Shown here one piece after another: positions 9,676 to 20,346 of a stretch of DNA of 46,655 bases. Where the stretch lies: NCBI GenBank assembly GCA_015499995.1, contig JADNRV010000358.1:1-46655 (forward strand). Direction: 5' to 3'. This stretch comes from Flammula alnicola. Its lineage: Eukaryota; Basidiomycota; Agaricomycetes; Agaricales; Strophariaceae. The notes under the pieces are model-generated. The model was given only the letters and a program-made list of their open reading frames with translations, was not told where the DNA came from and did not search any database. Position numbers and translations under genes: made by a program. Position 1 is the stretch's first letter. Each line of letters opens with the position of its first letter.

Positions 9676-10175
9676 CTATTCATGTTCTGGATTAAACTCC
9701 TGCTCCAAGACCTTTGGATGGTCATGTAAAAACTGCTGATAGCTCACCCACATCCTTGTTGCAATCTGGTCACAAAAAGCATCTGCTCTTTCTCGTTCTT
9801 CTCTCAGGATTGATCCTGGACCAGGGTCGCCTGTTGATGCTGGTGGAGGATCTTCCTGATCAAGATCGTGAAGATAGTGTTGGATGTCATTCTCGTCATG
9901 ATCCATGATGAAGTTGTGCACAGCTGCCAGTCCAGTGGGTATGCATGCCTGAATATCCATATCATATTGAGGAGCATGATTGAGTATATCCCAATGCTTC
10001 TTGAGGACTCCAAAGATACGCTCGACAACATTACAAGCTTGTGCATGTCGAAGGTTGAAAAGCTCTTCTTTGTTGGCTGGTCTATCATATGCATATAAGT
10101 TTGGGATTGAGGAGTGATCATAAAACCACTTACCTCACACCTGCTCGTCCTCATTCTGCAAGGTGATAACGAATA
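9676..10175 (-). pseudogene. Harbinger DDE transposase, C-terminal fragment
   Basis: On the minus strand, exon 10175-10134, an intron of 52 nt (10133-10082, GTAAGT...TAG) and exon 10081-9676 encode the end of a DDE_Tnp_4-type transposase: R-Y-H-L-A-E, then G-V-R-P-A-N-K-E-E-L-F-N-L-R-H-A, then V-V-E-R-I-F-G-V-L-K, the region that normally carries the last catalytic acidic residue. An in-frame TGA (10151-10153) stands where this family usually has tryptophan, which suggests a TGG-to-TGA change. The N-terminal part is lost at the Gypsy-1 insertion (target copy GAATA, 10171-10175). It is not functional as seen. Confidence 0.85.
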
Positions 10176-10702
10176 TGTTACGACTGCCTATTTTTCCTTA
10201 TCTTATCCTGTCCGCTTTTCTGTTATCTTATCTTTACCCGTGCTTAGATGTACGCCAGCGATACTGGACACTTTCTATTTCAGTATGAGTACCTTCCCGG
10301 TTCCAGACTATTTATAGCTTCCATACTTATGCATGCTCGACGATGCTATTATCGTCGAGAGGACTCTCCTCTCTCCATTCTGACTCCCTCACATTTCTGA
10401 CTCCATTCTAATGACTCTGAAGGAGTCACTTTATCATGGTCTGTGCATGCTCAGAACTAGTATAAATATCGTAGATACACAACGATGTACTTTAGCTAGT
10501 TCTTGAGAATCTTGACTCTATTGTCTTGCCTCTCTTCTCACCACAAATGTCTAAGCTCGTCGAGGCTCTAGACATGATCACTTAAGCTCGTCTGAGCCTC
10601 TAAGTGCGAACGATCCGATCTAGGACTTCTTGACGCGACTTTGGAATCACTGATTGCTGGACTCCGACATCGCAATCACGTTGTTTCTTGCTAGTCGTAA
10701 CA
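10176..10702 (+). repeat. Gypsy-1 5' LTR
   Basis: This 527-bp LTR has perfect 10-bp terminal inverted repeats, TGTTACGACT and AGTCGTAACA. A TATA-like box TATAAATA lies at 10461-10468. It is followed by the leader, gag and protease of a Ty3/Gypsy element on the plus strand. The 5-bp target copy on the left is GAATA (10171-10175). The 3' LTR is not in the window. Confidence 0.88.
10461..10468 (+). promoter_or_regulatory. Gypsy-1 LTR TATA box
   Basis: TATAAATA lies about 240 bp before the LTR end, a position fitting a U3 promoter. It is inferred from sequence only. Confidence 0.5.
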
Positions 10703-11228
10703 AAAGAACTAGCTTCTACTCCTTTCCACCACTATCTAGTGGTCGACTACCCCTTGAACCCCGACACTTGTCGCAGTAGGACTCCTCGGAGTCCGAGCCT
10801 GCACAACGCCTCTGAAACCTTCAGTAACTCGACTGACAGTAGCTTCGCAAGCTAGGTCACGAGTAACTCGATCAGCCACCTGAGAACAGCTCCTTGTCGC
10901 AGCCACTCCTGAACCTGAACCATCTACCCCCAGCATCCCATCCCGTGAGCCCACTGAAACCCTAGAAGAAGCAGCAGATCTACTATCCACTAGCTTTTTC
11001 ACCCCTTCCAGATCCAGAACTCCTGTCCAACTTTCCTCCTTCTCGGATCTCGAAGACGAAGGTCTCCATGATCACCACGCACCTTCCGAACCTCCTCCTG
11101 ACCCTCCTAGTTCTTCGGAAGAACTCTCCCCACCACCAGGGTGACAACCTTCAAGATAACCGCAAGGTCCACCTCCACCTCCACCTCCACCTCCCCTGAA
11201 CCCTCCAGGTCAACAGACCACTCCTCCC
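10703..11228 (+). pseudogene. Gypsy-1 leader and broken proline-rich Gag N terminus
   Basis: From about 10950 the gag frame can be read upstream of 11229 as a serine/proline/acid-rich segment ending in a run of Pro codons (CCTCCA repeats 11168-11195). It is interrupted by TGA at 11142-11144 and TAA 15 bases later. Either the ATG at 11229 is the start in use or the element has acquired stops in a longer Gag. 10703-10950 is non-coding leader. I could not assign a tRNA primer-binding site. Confidence 0.55.
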
Positions 11229-12197
11229 ATGGCTAATCCTACCCTGAAAGAAATAAACTTGAACCGACCCCAGGACTTTGATGGCGATATTGAAAAATAT
11301 GCCTCTTGGAAGAAGACGGTGATGCTTTACCTAAAGATCAATTCCACCGTCTACGACACAGATGAGAAGAAGATCGTCTTCGTTCTCTCCTTCATGAGAG
11401 GGGAAGCCGCATCTAATTGGGCCGAAGAGTTCTATGACTCCCACTATCCTCCCGCTGCTCCCGCGGTTGGAACAACTCCAGCGACCAATGCAGTGCTGGA
11501 CCTTGGAACCTGGGATGCCTTTATTGACCAACACGACAAGGACTACGAGATCACTGACCTGAAGGGTAACTCCCTCGAACAGTTATATGTGATCCGACAA
11601 GGGAAGGCACCCTTAGAAGAACACATCACGAACTTCAAGATCCTGGTCAAGAAGACCAGGATCTCTGACCCGTCAATTTTAATCGACCTGTTTCGGAAAT
11701 CCCTTAGGACAGAGTTGTTGAAAGAAGTCATGCGTCTTGAGACCCGACCAACTACTCTCCAAGGATGGTACAACAAAGCAAAAGACCGCAAAATGAACAT
11801 GAAGATCACCGACATGATTGAAAAGAGATACGCCAGACAGAACTTTGGGTATCAGAAACCGAAATACGAACTGAAACCCATGAGACGCCCATTCTCGTAC
11901 CAACTGCGCGACCCTGACACAATGGACATCGACGCGATGACGACCGATGAACGAAATGAACTCCTCAGAACAGGATCCTGTTTCTTCTGCAGGGAGCCCA
12001 GCCACATGGCGCGCGACTGCCCGAAGAAGAAGAGGAGACAGAACCCGATGAACCAACAGAAACAATATGACCCACCAAAGAAGAAACTCACTGGTAGGCA
12101 GACCAGTGCCCACATCCATTCACTCATCGAGGAATTGGATACCGAAGAGAAAGATGCCTGTCTGGATGACTTGGCTGAAGGACGTGAGGGTTTTTAA
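11229..12197 (+). CDS. gag: Gypsy-1 Gag (nucleocapsid-type)
   Basis: This 322-residue frame has a retrotransposon Gag core at residues 15-170 (W-K-K-T-V-M-L-Y-L, F-V-L-S-F-M-R-G-E-A-A-S-N-W and the L-E-Q-L-Y...L-E-E-H-I-T-N-F helical segment). It also has a basic linker and one CCHC zinc knuckle at residues 251-264 (C-F-F-C-x4-H-x4-C). Gag assembles the cytoplasmic virus-like particle and binds the element RNA. The frame is intact here, stopping at 12195-12197, 80 bases before the protease frame. Upstream stops suggest the natural product may have been longer. Confident as a Ty3/Gypsy Gag. Confidence 0.88.
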   Translation: MANPTLKEINLNRPQDFDGDIEKYASWKKTVMLYLKINSTVYDTDEKKIVFVLSFMRGEAASNWAEEFYDSHYPPAAPAVGTTPATNAVLDLGTWDAFIDQHDKDYEITDLKGNSLEQLYVIRQGKAPLEEHITNFKILVKKTRISDPSILIDLFRKSLRTELLKEVMRLETRPTTLQGWYNKAKDRKMNMKITDMIEKRYARQNFGYQKPKYELKPMRRPFSYQLRDPDTMDIDAMTTDERNELLRTGSCFFCREPSHMARDCPKKKRRQNPMNQQKQYDPPKKKLTGRQTSAHIHSLIEELDTEEKDACLDDLAEGREGF

Positions 12198-12277
12198 TAG
12201 GGAGACGCTGCCCAACATCAGTCTCTCCCTATCTTTCTATTCACTCTGTATTAGTAGCTGAGATCGAGAATCAAACC

Positions 12278-12895
12278 ATGCAATTACCATGCTCTCTCTC
12301 ATGCGAAAGTCAGAATGGTAGAAAAATCGTTGGAACCACTGCCCTCTTGGACTCAGGTGCTGGCAGACAATTCATCCACCAGCAATTTGCGAACTCTCTT
12401 GGACTGAAACTACGATGGCTTTGGAGGCCGATCAAAGCCAAGAATGTAGATGGAACACCTAATAAGGAAGGAATGATATCATACTACGTCATCATCGACC
12501 TTACCATCAACGGAAGAACGGACCCTTTTTTTTTTTTTTTTTTTTTTTTTTTATATCAACAATTTTATACCAGTGCACGACAGCAGTCCAGGAAGAACGG
12601 ACCCGACCCGACTTTTAGTCACCGGCCTCGGGAAGCAGAAGATTATTCTGGGCTTCCCTTGGCTCCGAAAACAAAACCTGAACATTGACTGAGAACTGGG
12701 AACTCTGACCTGGAGAGAGAAAATTAAGAACTCCCTTCGCAAATTCAGGGATGTATTCATTCGACTCCTTAGGACCAAACCAGCAAAGGAACCACGAAGG
12801 GGTTTCACTCCTTCATCAGACGAAATGGACCTACATCTTGACGAACTATCCATGGGTTCAAAGCTTGACAGGAGCCCCACGTATGAGGAGTTTAC
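12278..12895 (+). pseudogene. Gypsy-1 aspartic protease and start of RT region, truncated
   Basis: From the ATG at 12278 the frame has a retropepsin motif A-L-L-D-S-G-A-G with the catalytic Asp, and a downstream hydrophobic/Gly motif (I-I-L-G-F-P-W-L) after a 65-bp LINE insertion at 12526-12590. Removing that insertion with one target copy makes the frame run on into the linker before RT. It ends at 12895, where LINE-0 begins. RT, RNase H, integrase and the 3' LTR of Gypsy-1 are not found downstream. Confidence 0.8.
12526..12590 (-). mobile_element. 65-bp 5'-truncated LINE insertion (poly(A) plus 38 bp)
   Basis: On the minus strand this is the last 38 or so bp of the LINE family seen elsewhere here (ending TAAAATTGTTGAT before the tail, like 35960-35988), followed by a 27-nt poly(A), seen as poly(T) at 12526-12552. 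It is bounded by perfect 14-bp duplications GGAAGAACGGACCC at 12512-12525 and 12591-12604. It is the smallest insertion in the window and a clear target-primed reverse transcription product. Confidence 0.92.
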
Positions 12896-13029
12896 CATCT
12901 CCTCCTTATTCGGTAACCACTTCGTGTGACCGTGGGAAACAACTTCAGCAACACCAACATCGTCCCCCACAGCTCCTCCTCGTTGAGCGCTCCTGAGCGC
13001 TATCTTACCAATCGACAGAAAACATATCA

Positions 13030-16000
13030 ATGCCCCCCAAGTCCGGCTCTGGTGGCGATCCGCCCAGCGGATCTCACGCATCGGAGAGATTGCCTGGTTT
13101 TGCGCCTAGGCGCACTCTTGGAACTGGCTCGTTGTCTGCCTCGGTGGCGGCGGAGGCCTCTACCCCTGCATCTCCCTCTCCCCAGAGGCAGATGTACTCA
13201 TCCACTGTCCCTCAGCAACAGAGGGAGAGAACCCCAGTCAGTGAGCGTGAACGCACTCCTATCTTTACCACGGCGGGCCTGCCTCAGCAGGATCCGTCTC
13301 ACTACACCAGGGATGAGGATGTTGTTCTCGACTATGAGGAAACCCCTCCTCCTTCATCTCAATCGACGACAGAGCTTGCCCTGGAAGGGGATCTCTCTCT
13401 TGATGTCGACAGCCTCACCCGGAGCGCTAGGGTCATTGCAGCATGGATGAGGGGGCACTCTGATTCATCTGACAAGGCTCCTCATCGCCCTGCTACCAAA
13501 CTTGCTGCTGCACTTGCCTCTCTGGTATCTGCAGCAGAATCTACCGGGTGGACCGAAGTCATCGCGTCCACCGTCGGAGACGATTTTGTTCCTCCCGATC
13601 AGGTAGTGAACACATCTACTGTCCGATGCCTGGACATCCAGCTTAAGTCAGATCACATTCCGATTTATACTACACTGGACATCCTTTCCACCCCTGACGG
13701 GGCAGTTCGGATGTCTCTTCCTACGGAGTCTGTTGAGGCCTTCGTTAAATCTATCGCTTTGGGACTTGCTGCCATAGATCCACAGGCCCCGTTGACTACC
13801 GAGGATCAGATTGAGACTGCGGCTCAAGAAGTGGCGCGGATTTTCTCAGATGCATGGTCTGCCCATGCTAAAGAGACCTCTATTACTAAGCGTTCGAAAC
13901 CCTGGTGGTCCCAGGAGTGCTCTGACACCTTGCTCAAATTTCGGAGGGATTGCTCCCCGAGAATTGGAAATCCTTTCGGAAAATAGTCCGGGAAACGAAA
14001 CGTGTTTTCTTCAATGATCGCATTGGGGAAATCGCGGGTACTAATAAGCGACCGTGGGACCTCATGAAGTGGGTCCAACAACGGAAGCTCCCTCCCAGTG
14101 AGGCTATCCAGTATCGTGGGGAGCCTTGCAATGATTTGCCTGCCTTGTGGGATGCCCTACATGGCACGTACAACTCAGCGTCGGATAGAACATACGATGC
14201 TGTTCTCTTGGAGTCCATTCCCCAACTTCCCATTGGGAATGGGCTCCCTTCTCCCCGCTGGAACTCACGGAAGCTCTGTCCGCGTGTTCCGGCCTCTCTT
14301 CTCCGGGCCCGGATCATGTCAATTGGTCCCACCTGAAGAAGATTGTACATCAGGACCCCCACTCTGTGGAGGTCCTTATCTCGATTGCTAATGCCTGCAT
14401 GCATGTGGGTCATTGGCCGTCTCCCTTCAAGGAGTCTATGTCGGTTATTATCCCCAAACCCGGCAAGCCCTCGTACTCCACCCCTAAGGCATTCAGGCCC
14501 ATTGTGCTTTTGAATACCGTGGGAAAACTCATCGAGAAAATGATCTCGAATCGCATTCAGTTCGACACTGTCGGACAGGATATATTTCACCCGAATCAGG
14601 TTGGGGGTGTCAGGGGGCACTCAACTGAGGATGCGGGTCTGTTTTTGACACACATGATGAGGGCTGGGTGGGCGAAAGGGCTGAGGACTAGCATCCTTGC
14701 CTTTGATCTTGCTCAGTTCTTTCCTTCTCTTAATCACAAGGTTCTCGTGATTATTCTCCGGAAGCTTGGCTTTCCGCCTTTGGTGGTCAAGTTCTTCAGT
14801 TCTTATCTGGTGGAGAGGAAGACGCAGTATGCATGGAACTCCTTTTTGTCAGATCCTCTGCAAGCCGATGTGGGTGTTGGACAGGGCTCTTCCCTGTCTT
14901 GTCAGCTATTTACTTGGCACCTATCATGCATCTTTTCTACAAGAGGTGCCGTGAGATTCATCTTGTGGTCGACCTTCTGTCATATGTAGATGATGGTACT
15001 CTGATTTCTCAAGAGACCGGACTCGATCCCAATGTTGTAAACCTTCGCAAGGCTTACAAGATTATATTTGAGCTCTTCACCAAGTTCGCTCTCGCTCTGG
15101 AGCACGCGAAGTCGGAGATTTTTCACTTCGACAACACGGCTTCAGTTTATAATCCTGCCATTGATTTGGGTGAAGAACCCTACACTGCAGGCAAATGGCT
15201 CAAGCCAAAGCCATTCTGGCGATATCTTGGGTTTTACTTTGATCACACGCTCACTTTCAAGGAGCATGTGCGATATTATTCCACCAAAGGATTTACATCG
15301 GTGGTATCGATGAAAATGCTTGGGTCTTCTACCAGAGGGTTGCCGCCGCATCTTAAGCACCTCCTCTACCGCACATGCGTTATCCCCATAATTACTTATG
15401 GTTACCGCATGTGGTACTTCCGCAAGGCCCGAAACAAGGGGCTTATTGTGCAACTTACCAACGTTCAGTGTAAGGCTGGGCTTTGGATTACTGGGTGCTT
15501 CCGCACCTCTCCCTCGTATGGCGTCGAGGCCCTTGCCGGCCTTCTGCCCATGCCCCTACTTCTGGACAGGTTGAACTCTCGGGCAGTTGCCCGGATCTCT
15601 TTCTTGTCTGATACTCACCCGGTCCGGTCATTTATGGCTGGTCCTTTACTTAAGAAAGCCACTCCTCACAAGATGGCGATTGAGAACTTTACCGAGCGTC
15701 AACGAGAAAAGTTGCGCGGAGGTCTTGTGGGCAATGCATTGTTCCACCCCGCTGGTCTGGAAGAACTGGAGCCTTTTGCTCCAGATGCCAGGCCTGGATA
15801 TCGTCTAATGGATCGGCATGCGAGCCGGTTTACATGGATGGCTAAACCCCGTATCAGCAGGGCTGAAGACCCTGATGCTGCGTGGAAAATTGTACTGGAC
15901 AAACTCATCGAGAAGTGTGATGATGAGCCAGGAACCGCATATGCTGGTGTCGACGGCTCGGTCCCCCCGGGGCCCTGGCAGGCCGCCAACGGCATTGTTA

Positions 16001-16560
16001 TCAAATGGCAGGGTGCTCTGGTTTTGGCCAGATGCCACTCTTCCGGTTGAGCTATTAGCACTGACGCTGAGCTCGATGCCATCTCGGTGGCCATCTCTGC
16101 AATGGTAGCATTCGGAGACGTCACCAGGATAGTTATTTTCACGGATTCGATGCATGCTGCTCGAATGGCCGTTGATCCTTCTCCGCATTCTCATCAGGGC
16201 TCATCTCTGATAGTATGTCGGACACTTGAATGCTGGTTCCAAGGTGGTGGTAACCGTAAAGTCGTTTTTGCAGAGTCTCCCTCCGACATGGAGTGGGACG
16301 TCCATCAAGAGGCTCATGACCTCGTCCTTGGGTTTCCGGGTGTACCTGTTACACCGAATACCCCTCTATCTGTCGCTTGGCTTAAGAATAAAGCCGACAC
16401 TGTAGCGCGGGATGCCTGGTCGACAGAGGTCGACGAGGTTCCCAATTTACTTGGCTCTAATTTCTTGGAGTTAGAGGATCTAAAGGGTAATCCTCTCCGT
16501 CCGACCCCCGTTCGCGGTGGGCCATGGCTTGAAGTCGGCGGCTGCGACTCTCAGTTGTTC
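13030..16560 (+). pseudogene. LINE-0 ORF1-ORF2 fusion remnant (RT, RNase H)
   Basis: The ATG at 13030 opens an ORF1 N terminus that runs in frame, through the deletion near 13583, into the end of the endonuclease (S-D-H-I-P-I kept near 13650). Frameshifts follow near 13950 and 14150-14340. RT is read in pieces to 14989 and from about 14900 to 16050, with Y-V-D-D at 14983-14994. RNase H begins about 15940 (G-V-D-G-S) and is cut by a TGA at 16048-16050, then continues from 16051 to 16560. The C-terminal zinc knuckle is replaced by the foreign block. Inactive. Confidence 0.85.
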
Positions 16561-17841
16561 GGGGCGTGGTGGCTTAGCGGTTACTGCATTGCCCTTAAGG
16601 GTGGCTGTGTACCATCCGAGACGTTGGGGGTTCGATTCCCCCAGATTCACATACGATAATTGTGGTCCGTGGGACTGTTCCGCGGGTTGCTGATGTAAGT
16701 CGCGCTCCATGTTGGGTTCGCTGTTGGCTGCTCGTTGGGCGGGACCCTCGGCAATCCACTGTAGTCCCATTTAGGGCTTGTGGCGCCACCTTGTAGGACC
16801 CTTTGTGTAAATTGTCTGCGATGTTGTGGGCGTGTCGGGGGCTGCAGGCCGTTCTGTGCCTTAGGGCGCAAGGGCGCGATGCCGCTACAGGGGACGGGCA
16901 CAATGACCACCTCGCAGGCCTACGTCGGGGGCTGGGAGTGTCCGGGGTCCAACCAATTCCGCGGAATGTTGACATAAGTCGACCGATGCAAAGCCGTATG
17001 ACTGATGTAAGCCGACCCTGGCCCTCGGGCAAAGCCACTATGGTTCTGTAAATCGACCCTGGCTGAGGCTCGCTGTCGGCCTGTGGGAACCCCGCAAGGG
17101 GCCAAAAGGATAGGACACAATAAGATTGGGGGAATCAGGCGAAAACCATCCGACCATGGGGAGTTCCGGGGTGATTCCCGGATCAATGATCCAGCCTGGG
17201 TTTCAACAACCCAGGGCAGTGACAGGATACCCAACGTGGCAAGTAGATGTGGGTGCCGTCGTTAGTCATCTGAAATGTACTCCCAGCTCCACGGCTGGGT
17301 AGAGTTTCACAGCAAGACAGTGACTCCGGACAGGATTGGGGATCCGCGCCCATCTGGGCTTAAGCGAACCACCTGCCGGGGGACGGGAAGTTCGGCCTGG
17401 GAGTAACACACCTAGGATTCACCGGATGGGCCGTGGCATGGTCGGGGCAGTCCCCTTACCTTGGCCCGAGAGATCAAATCCACTGTCGGTTCACACAGGC
17501 ATAATAGACTCCTGTGGGCTTAAGTTGTAGCCGGGGTGTTGGTGGGCTTACGTCGGCATGCCGACTGATGGATTGGGGATGGAATATATCGAACTCGAAA
17601 ATGAACAGACCTAATAGGAAGGCGGGAAGAATGGCCGGTGCAGCCGACCTCCCCTGCCGTGTAAGCCGGAGGTGACTAGTATTCGCAGCACCTACTAGGC
17701 AGGTCCCCAAAGTGGGGCTGTTGATGGACCCTGAGTTCCGATTCGTCTGATGGTTGAGTAGGTGGGGTAATAACTCCCTACCGAAATCCCAAAGTAGCCT
17801 GCCAATAGGCCTCTCCGCAAGGAGGGGCCTAAACTTCGGGG
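16561..17841 (+). mobile_element. Unidentified 1.28-kb GC-rich insert with tRNA-like head
   Basis: This segment has no counterpart in the other three LINE copies. It opens with tRNA-like sequence (A and B boxes, see next entry). It then has repeated short phrases around GTAAGYCGACCCTGG (16696, 16974, 17007 and 17050 areas) and several local inverted repeats such as CCTCTCCGCAAGGAGG (17810-17825), but no convincing protein. LINE sequence resumes about 17842. It could be a tRNA-derived SINE with a long body, or a chimera made by template switching during LINE reverse transcription. I do not recognise the body. Confidence 0.55.
16570..16639 (+). promoter_or_regulatory. Pol III-type A and B boxes (tRNA-like)
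   Basis: TGGCTTAGCGG at 16570-16580 fits the A box, and GGTTCGATTCC at 16629-16639 fits the B box within a perfect T arm (GGGGG, loop TTCGATT, CCCCC). A CCCTTAAGGG palindrome sits at the anticodon-arm position. The presumed acceptor strands (16563-16569 and after 16643) do not pair, so this is not called as a tRNA gene. It probably is or was an internal promoter of a tRNA-derived SINE. Confidence 0.65.
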
Positions 17842-18303
17842 CGTCGTCGGGGCCTTGGCCCAAGACCTAGTGCCCGCAGGTGTTTCCATTATGGTGCGAT
17901 GAATCCCACGAGGGCCGCAGCCGTGGTCGTTCCAGGGCTTCGCTTGTGACTCTCTGAGTCTATTGCACGCATCATTTGGAGGACCCGCCATGGTGTAACG
18001 ATAACGTCGAGTTTGCCAACGAAGTGGGGAGAGCCGGGCAAGCTCTGACTTCATCTGGGTGACCCCCCTGTCCACCCTTTTAATCCATACTTACCTTACG
18101 TTCGGTAGCGTTAACAACGCCGCGCGTTTGTATTTCCTGGGCTGCGAGGTCTGTTATTTGGGTTTCAGGCTGCTGCGCAACCAATTTCTTTCTTTTGCGA
18201 TGGGTATTGTAGCGTACTTGTTTGTATTAGTTAGAGTCCGAGCTGCGATCGTGCTTCGGAATATAAATTGTTGATTTAAAAAAAAGGAAAAAAAAAAAAA
18301 AAA

Positions 18304-20179
18304 GGATACGACTACGATGACGACGAGGGCGGGGCAGCAGCAGCACGACCACTGCTGCTGCTCCTTGTACACGACGGCGATGAAGTGGACACAGCAGCAG
18401 CAGCATGACGACGGCTGCCGCTCGTATACGGCGACAGCGATAAGGTGGGGGCAACAGCTCTGCCTACTGTTGATGCTCGGATACGGTGGCGACGACGAGG
18501 AGCAGCAGCAGCGCCCATTGCTGCTGCTCAGATACAGCGACGGCGGCGAGGTGGGAGGAGCAGCAGCACGACGAGATGGAAGCAGTGCCAGCTGTACCGC
18601 TCCTCCTGCTGCTGTCCCGTTATGGTGGCGGCGATGAGATGGGAAGGGCGACAGCAGCGACATGATGACCAGGAGGAGAACGAAGATGAGCAGCAGCAGG
18701 AGAGGCGATGACGTGCGTTACTCACGTCGATATGCACCCTCCATCCTCGTTTTCACTACTGTATCTTATTTTATTTGTTGTATACCTTATTACCAGTACA
18801 TGAGTAGCACATTTCAAATATATTCACAGTTTTCGGTTTAATTCCCTGAGGTTTTCGAGCAGAGACGACAGCAGGCTGCAGCGTGGGAATACTAGAAAGT
18901 ATCTAATCTATAGATAACAGCGACAGGCACTGAGGCACAAGCGTCTGCATCTAAAAATATCTAGCTAGGCGCTGTCTGGCTATCTAATCTATAGATAACA
19001 AACCAAGCACAAGCGCTGGCATCTAAAAATATCACACCGGCGCTTTCCGTCTAATTTTAGACTGTCATCCAAAGTCATCCTCGTCAATCCACCCATCCCC
19101 GCCCCCATGAGGTGCGCACAGGGCGGCAATGGGTAGCAATATATTACTGGACCCTAATGGATTTTTTTCCGCAGTCGGAACCGCCCCAAACAATGAGCGC
19201 AAGCCAAAATACAAACCCGAGCATCATTTCCTGCATTGTTGACAGGTGTTTACCATCAGCCCCGCCCCAAATGGGACAGTCATCCAAACCTACCGCCCCA
19301 ATCCACCCATTCCCGCCCCCTAGAGGCACGCAAACAATTGCATTATGTGAGAATATATTTATAGATGCTATTGGATTTTGTGCCGTGCCCAAAAACGCCC
19401 CCAATGAAGAGCAGCAGAGACGCAGCAGGCCAAAATGAACCGTGTCTATTTTTAAACATACAGCGGCATGGGATTACAGAAAGTATCTAATCTATAGATA
19501 AGGGAAACAGGCGCCGGAGTTCTGGCTATCTAATCTATAGATAACGAACCAGGCACAAGCGCTGGGGTCTAAAAATAGCACACCAAAGCCTTTTCCATCT
19601 AATTTTAGAATGTCATCCGAAGTTATTCGCGACAATCCACCCATCCCCGCCCCCCATGAGGCGCGCAAAGGGCGGCAATGGGTAGTAATATATTATTAGA
19701 CCCCATTGGAATTTTTTCCCTGGCCAAAACCATCCCAAACGACGAGCAAAAGCCAAAATACAATCCCGAGCATCATTTCCTGCATTGTTGACAGGTATTT
19801 ACCATCAGCCCCACCCCAAATGGGACCGTCATCCAAACCTGCCGGCCCCAATCCACCCATTCCTGCCCCCCTAGAGGCGCGCAAAAACCTGCATTAAATC
19901 TGAATATATTTATAGATGCTATTGGAATTTTTCCCATGCCTAAAGGCGCCCCCAACGACGAGCAGCACCATATTTTGTGCCCGCCAGCCATTTCTGTGCA
20001 TTGTTGACACATATTTACTAGTACCCGCCCCCTGCAAGGTGCAGACACCCTCTCTCGGCACCGCAGCAGTCTTTCAAAAGATTTGTGCATGGTCTTAGGC
20101 CGTGGCCTAAGCAGCCCAAACCCGCTATAGATGTATAACGTAGTTAGCCCACAGCCTATAATTCTAGCTTACAAGGCTG
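18304..20179. mobile_element. CAG/CTG-hairpin TIR element, copy A (one end only)
   Basis: 18310-18715 is CAG/CTG-hairpin-rich, 18716-19080 is AT-rich with the 19-bp motif, and 19080-20143 holds subterminal repeats. The terminus, read inward on the minus strand from 20179, is CAGCCTTGTAAGCTAGAAT, then TAGGCTGTGG, which matches the left end of copy B at 36222. Order and content match the left arm of copy B reversed. The other end is lost at the LINE-0 tail. It sits in a LINE fragment (20180 on). Low-complexity frames here are not genes. Confidence 0.78.
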
Positions 20180-20346
20180 AAATCCGAGCCTTGGATTAAA
20201 CGCAACTCCCCGGCGAGCACCACTTGTGTGGCGTTCCTCAATATCTGGGACTCTCAGTCTGGATCCCGCGCGAAGGCTCTTATCAATAAGACCTTCATGT
20301 TCCGTGGCAGGGCTTACCGCATTCTTGCGGCGCGTGCCAATCCCGG
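20180..20346 (+). mobile_element. LINE ORF1 fragment
   Basis: About 167 bp match LINE-1 22258-22425 with roughly ten differences, covering the ORF1 segment just before its zinc knuckles. The left side is cut by the hairpin element end at 20179, and the right side is cut exactly where the Gypsy-2 LTR begins (20347). It is therefore an older LINE copy that served as target for both. Confidence 0.85.

Larger units (their letters stand above)
8230..10175. mobile_element. PIF/Harbinger DNA transposon, truncated
   Basis: The left end GGCTGCGTTCGGAC follows TAA (8227-8229), fitting the 3-bp TWA target preference of this superfamily. The element holds the usual two genes convergently: a Myb/SANT-like protein (8443-9503, plus) and a DDE transposase (9676-10175, minus). 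The Gypsy-1 LTR inserted in the transposase gene at 10176, so the N-terminal part and the right terminal repeat are missing. 8230-8442 is the 5' region of the Myb gene, and 9504-9675 is AT-rich spacer. Confidence 0.8.
12896..18303 (+). mobile_element. LINE-0 (Tad1-like), internally deleted and rearranged
   Basis: It starts at the same base as LINE-1 (CATCTCCTCC) and ends in an A-rich tail (18278-18303) after TTGTTGATTT, so both true ends of the family are present. Compared with LINE-1 it lacks about 2.07 kb (LINE-1 21340-23406: rest of ORF1 plus most of the endonuclease). It also carries an unrelated 1.28-kb block (16561-17841) in place of LINE-1 26396-26672. Its left flank is Gypsy-1 (GTATGAGGAGTTTAC) and its right flank is the hairpin element (GGATACGACTACG). 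These do not match, so it lacks the target duplication seen for the other LINEs. Confidence 0.85.

Noticed and set aside
16563..16646. Possible functional tRNA gene
   Set aside because: The A and B boxes and T arm are good, but the acceptor strands do not pair and the anticodon arm is irregular. Kept as a tRNA-like SINE head only.
16780..17863. Several 60-130-codon frames in the unidentified insert
   Set aside because: They lie on both strands, overlap one another and show no domain. GC-rich sequence gives such frames by chance.
18317..18711. Open frames rich in Gln/Ser/Arg in the CAG block after LINE-0
   Set aside because: The same triplet-repeat effect. The block is the arm of the hairpin element and has no start context or homologous protein.
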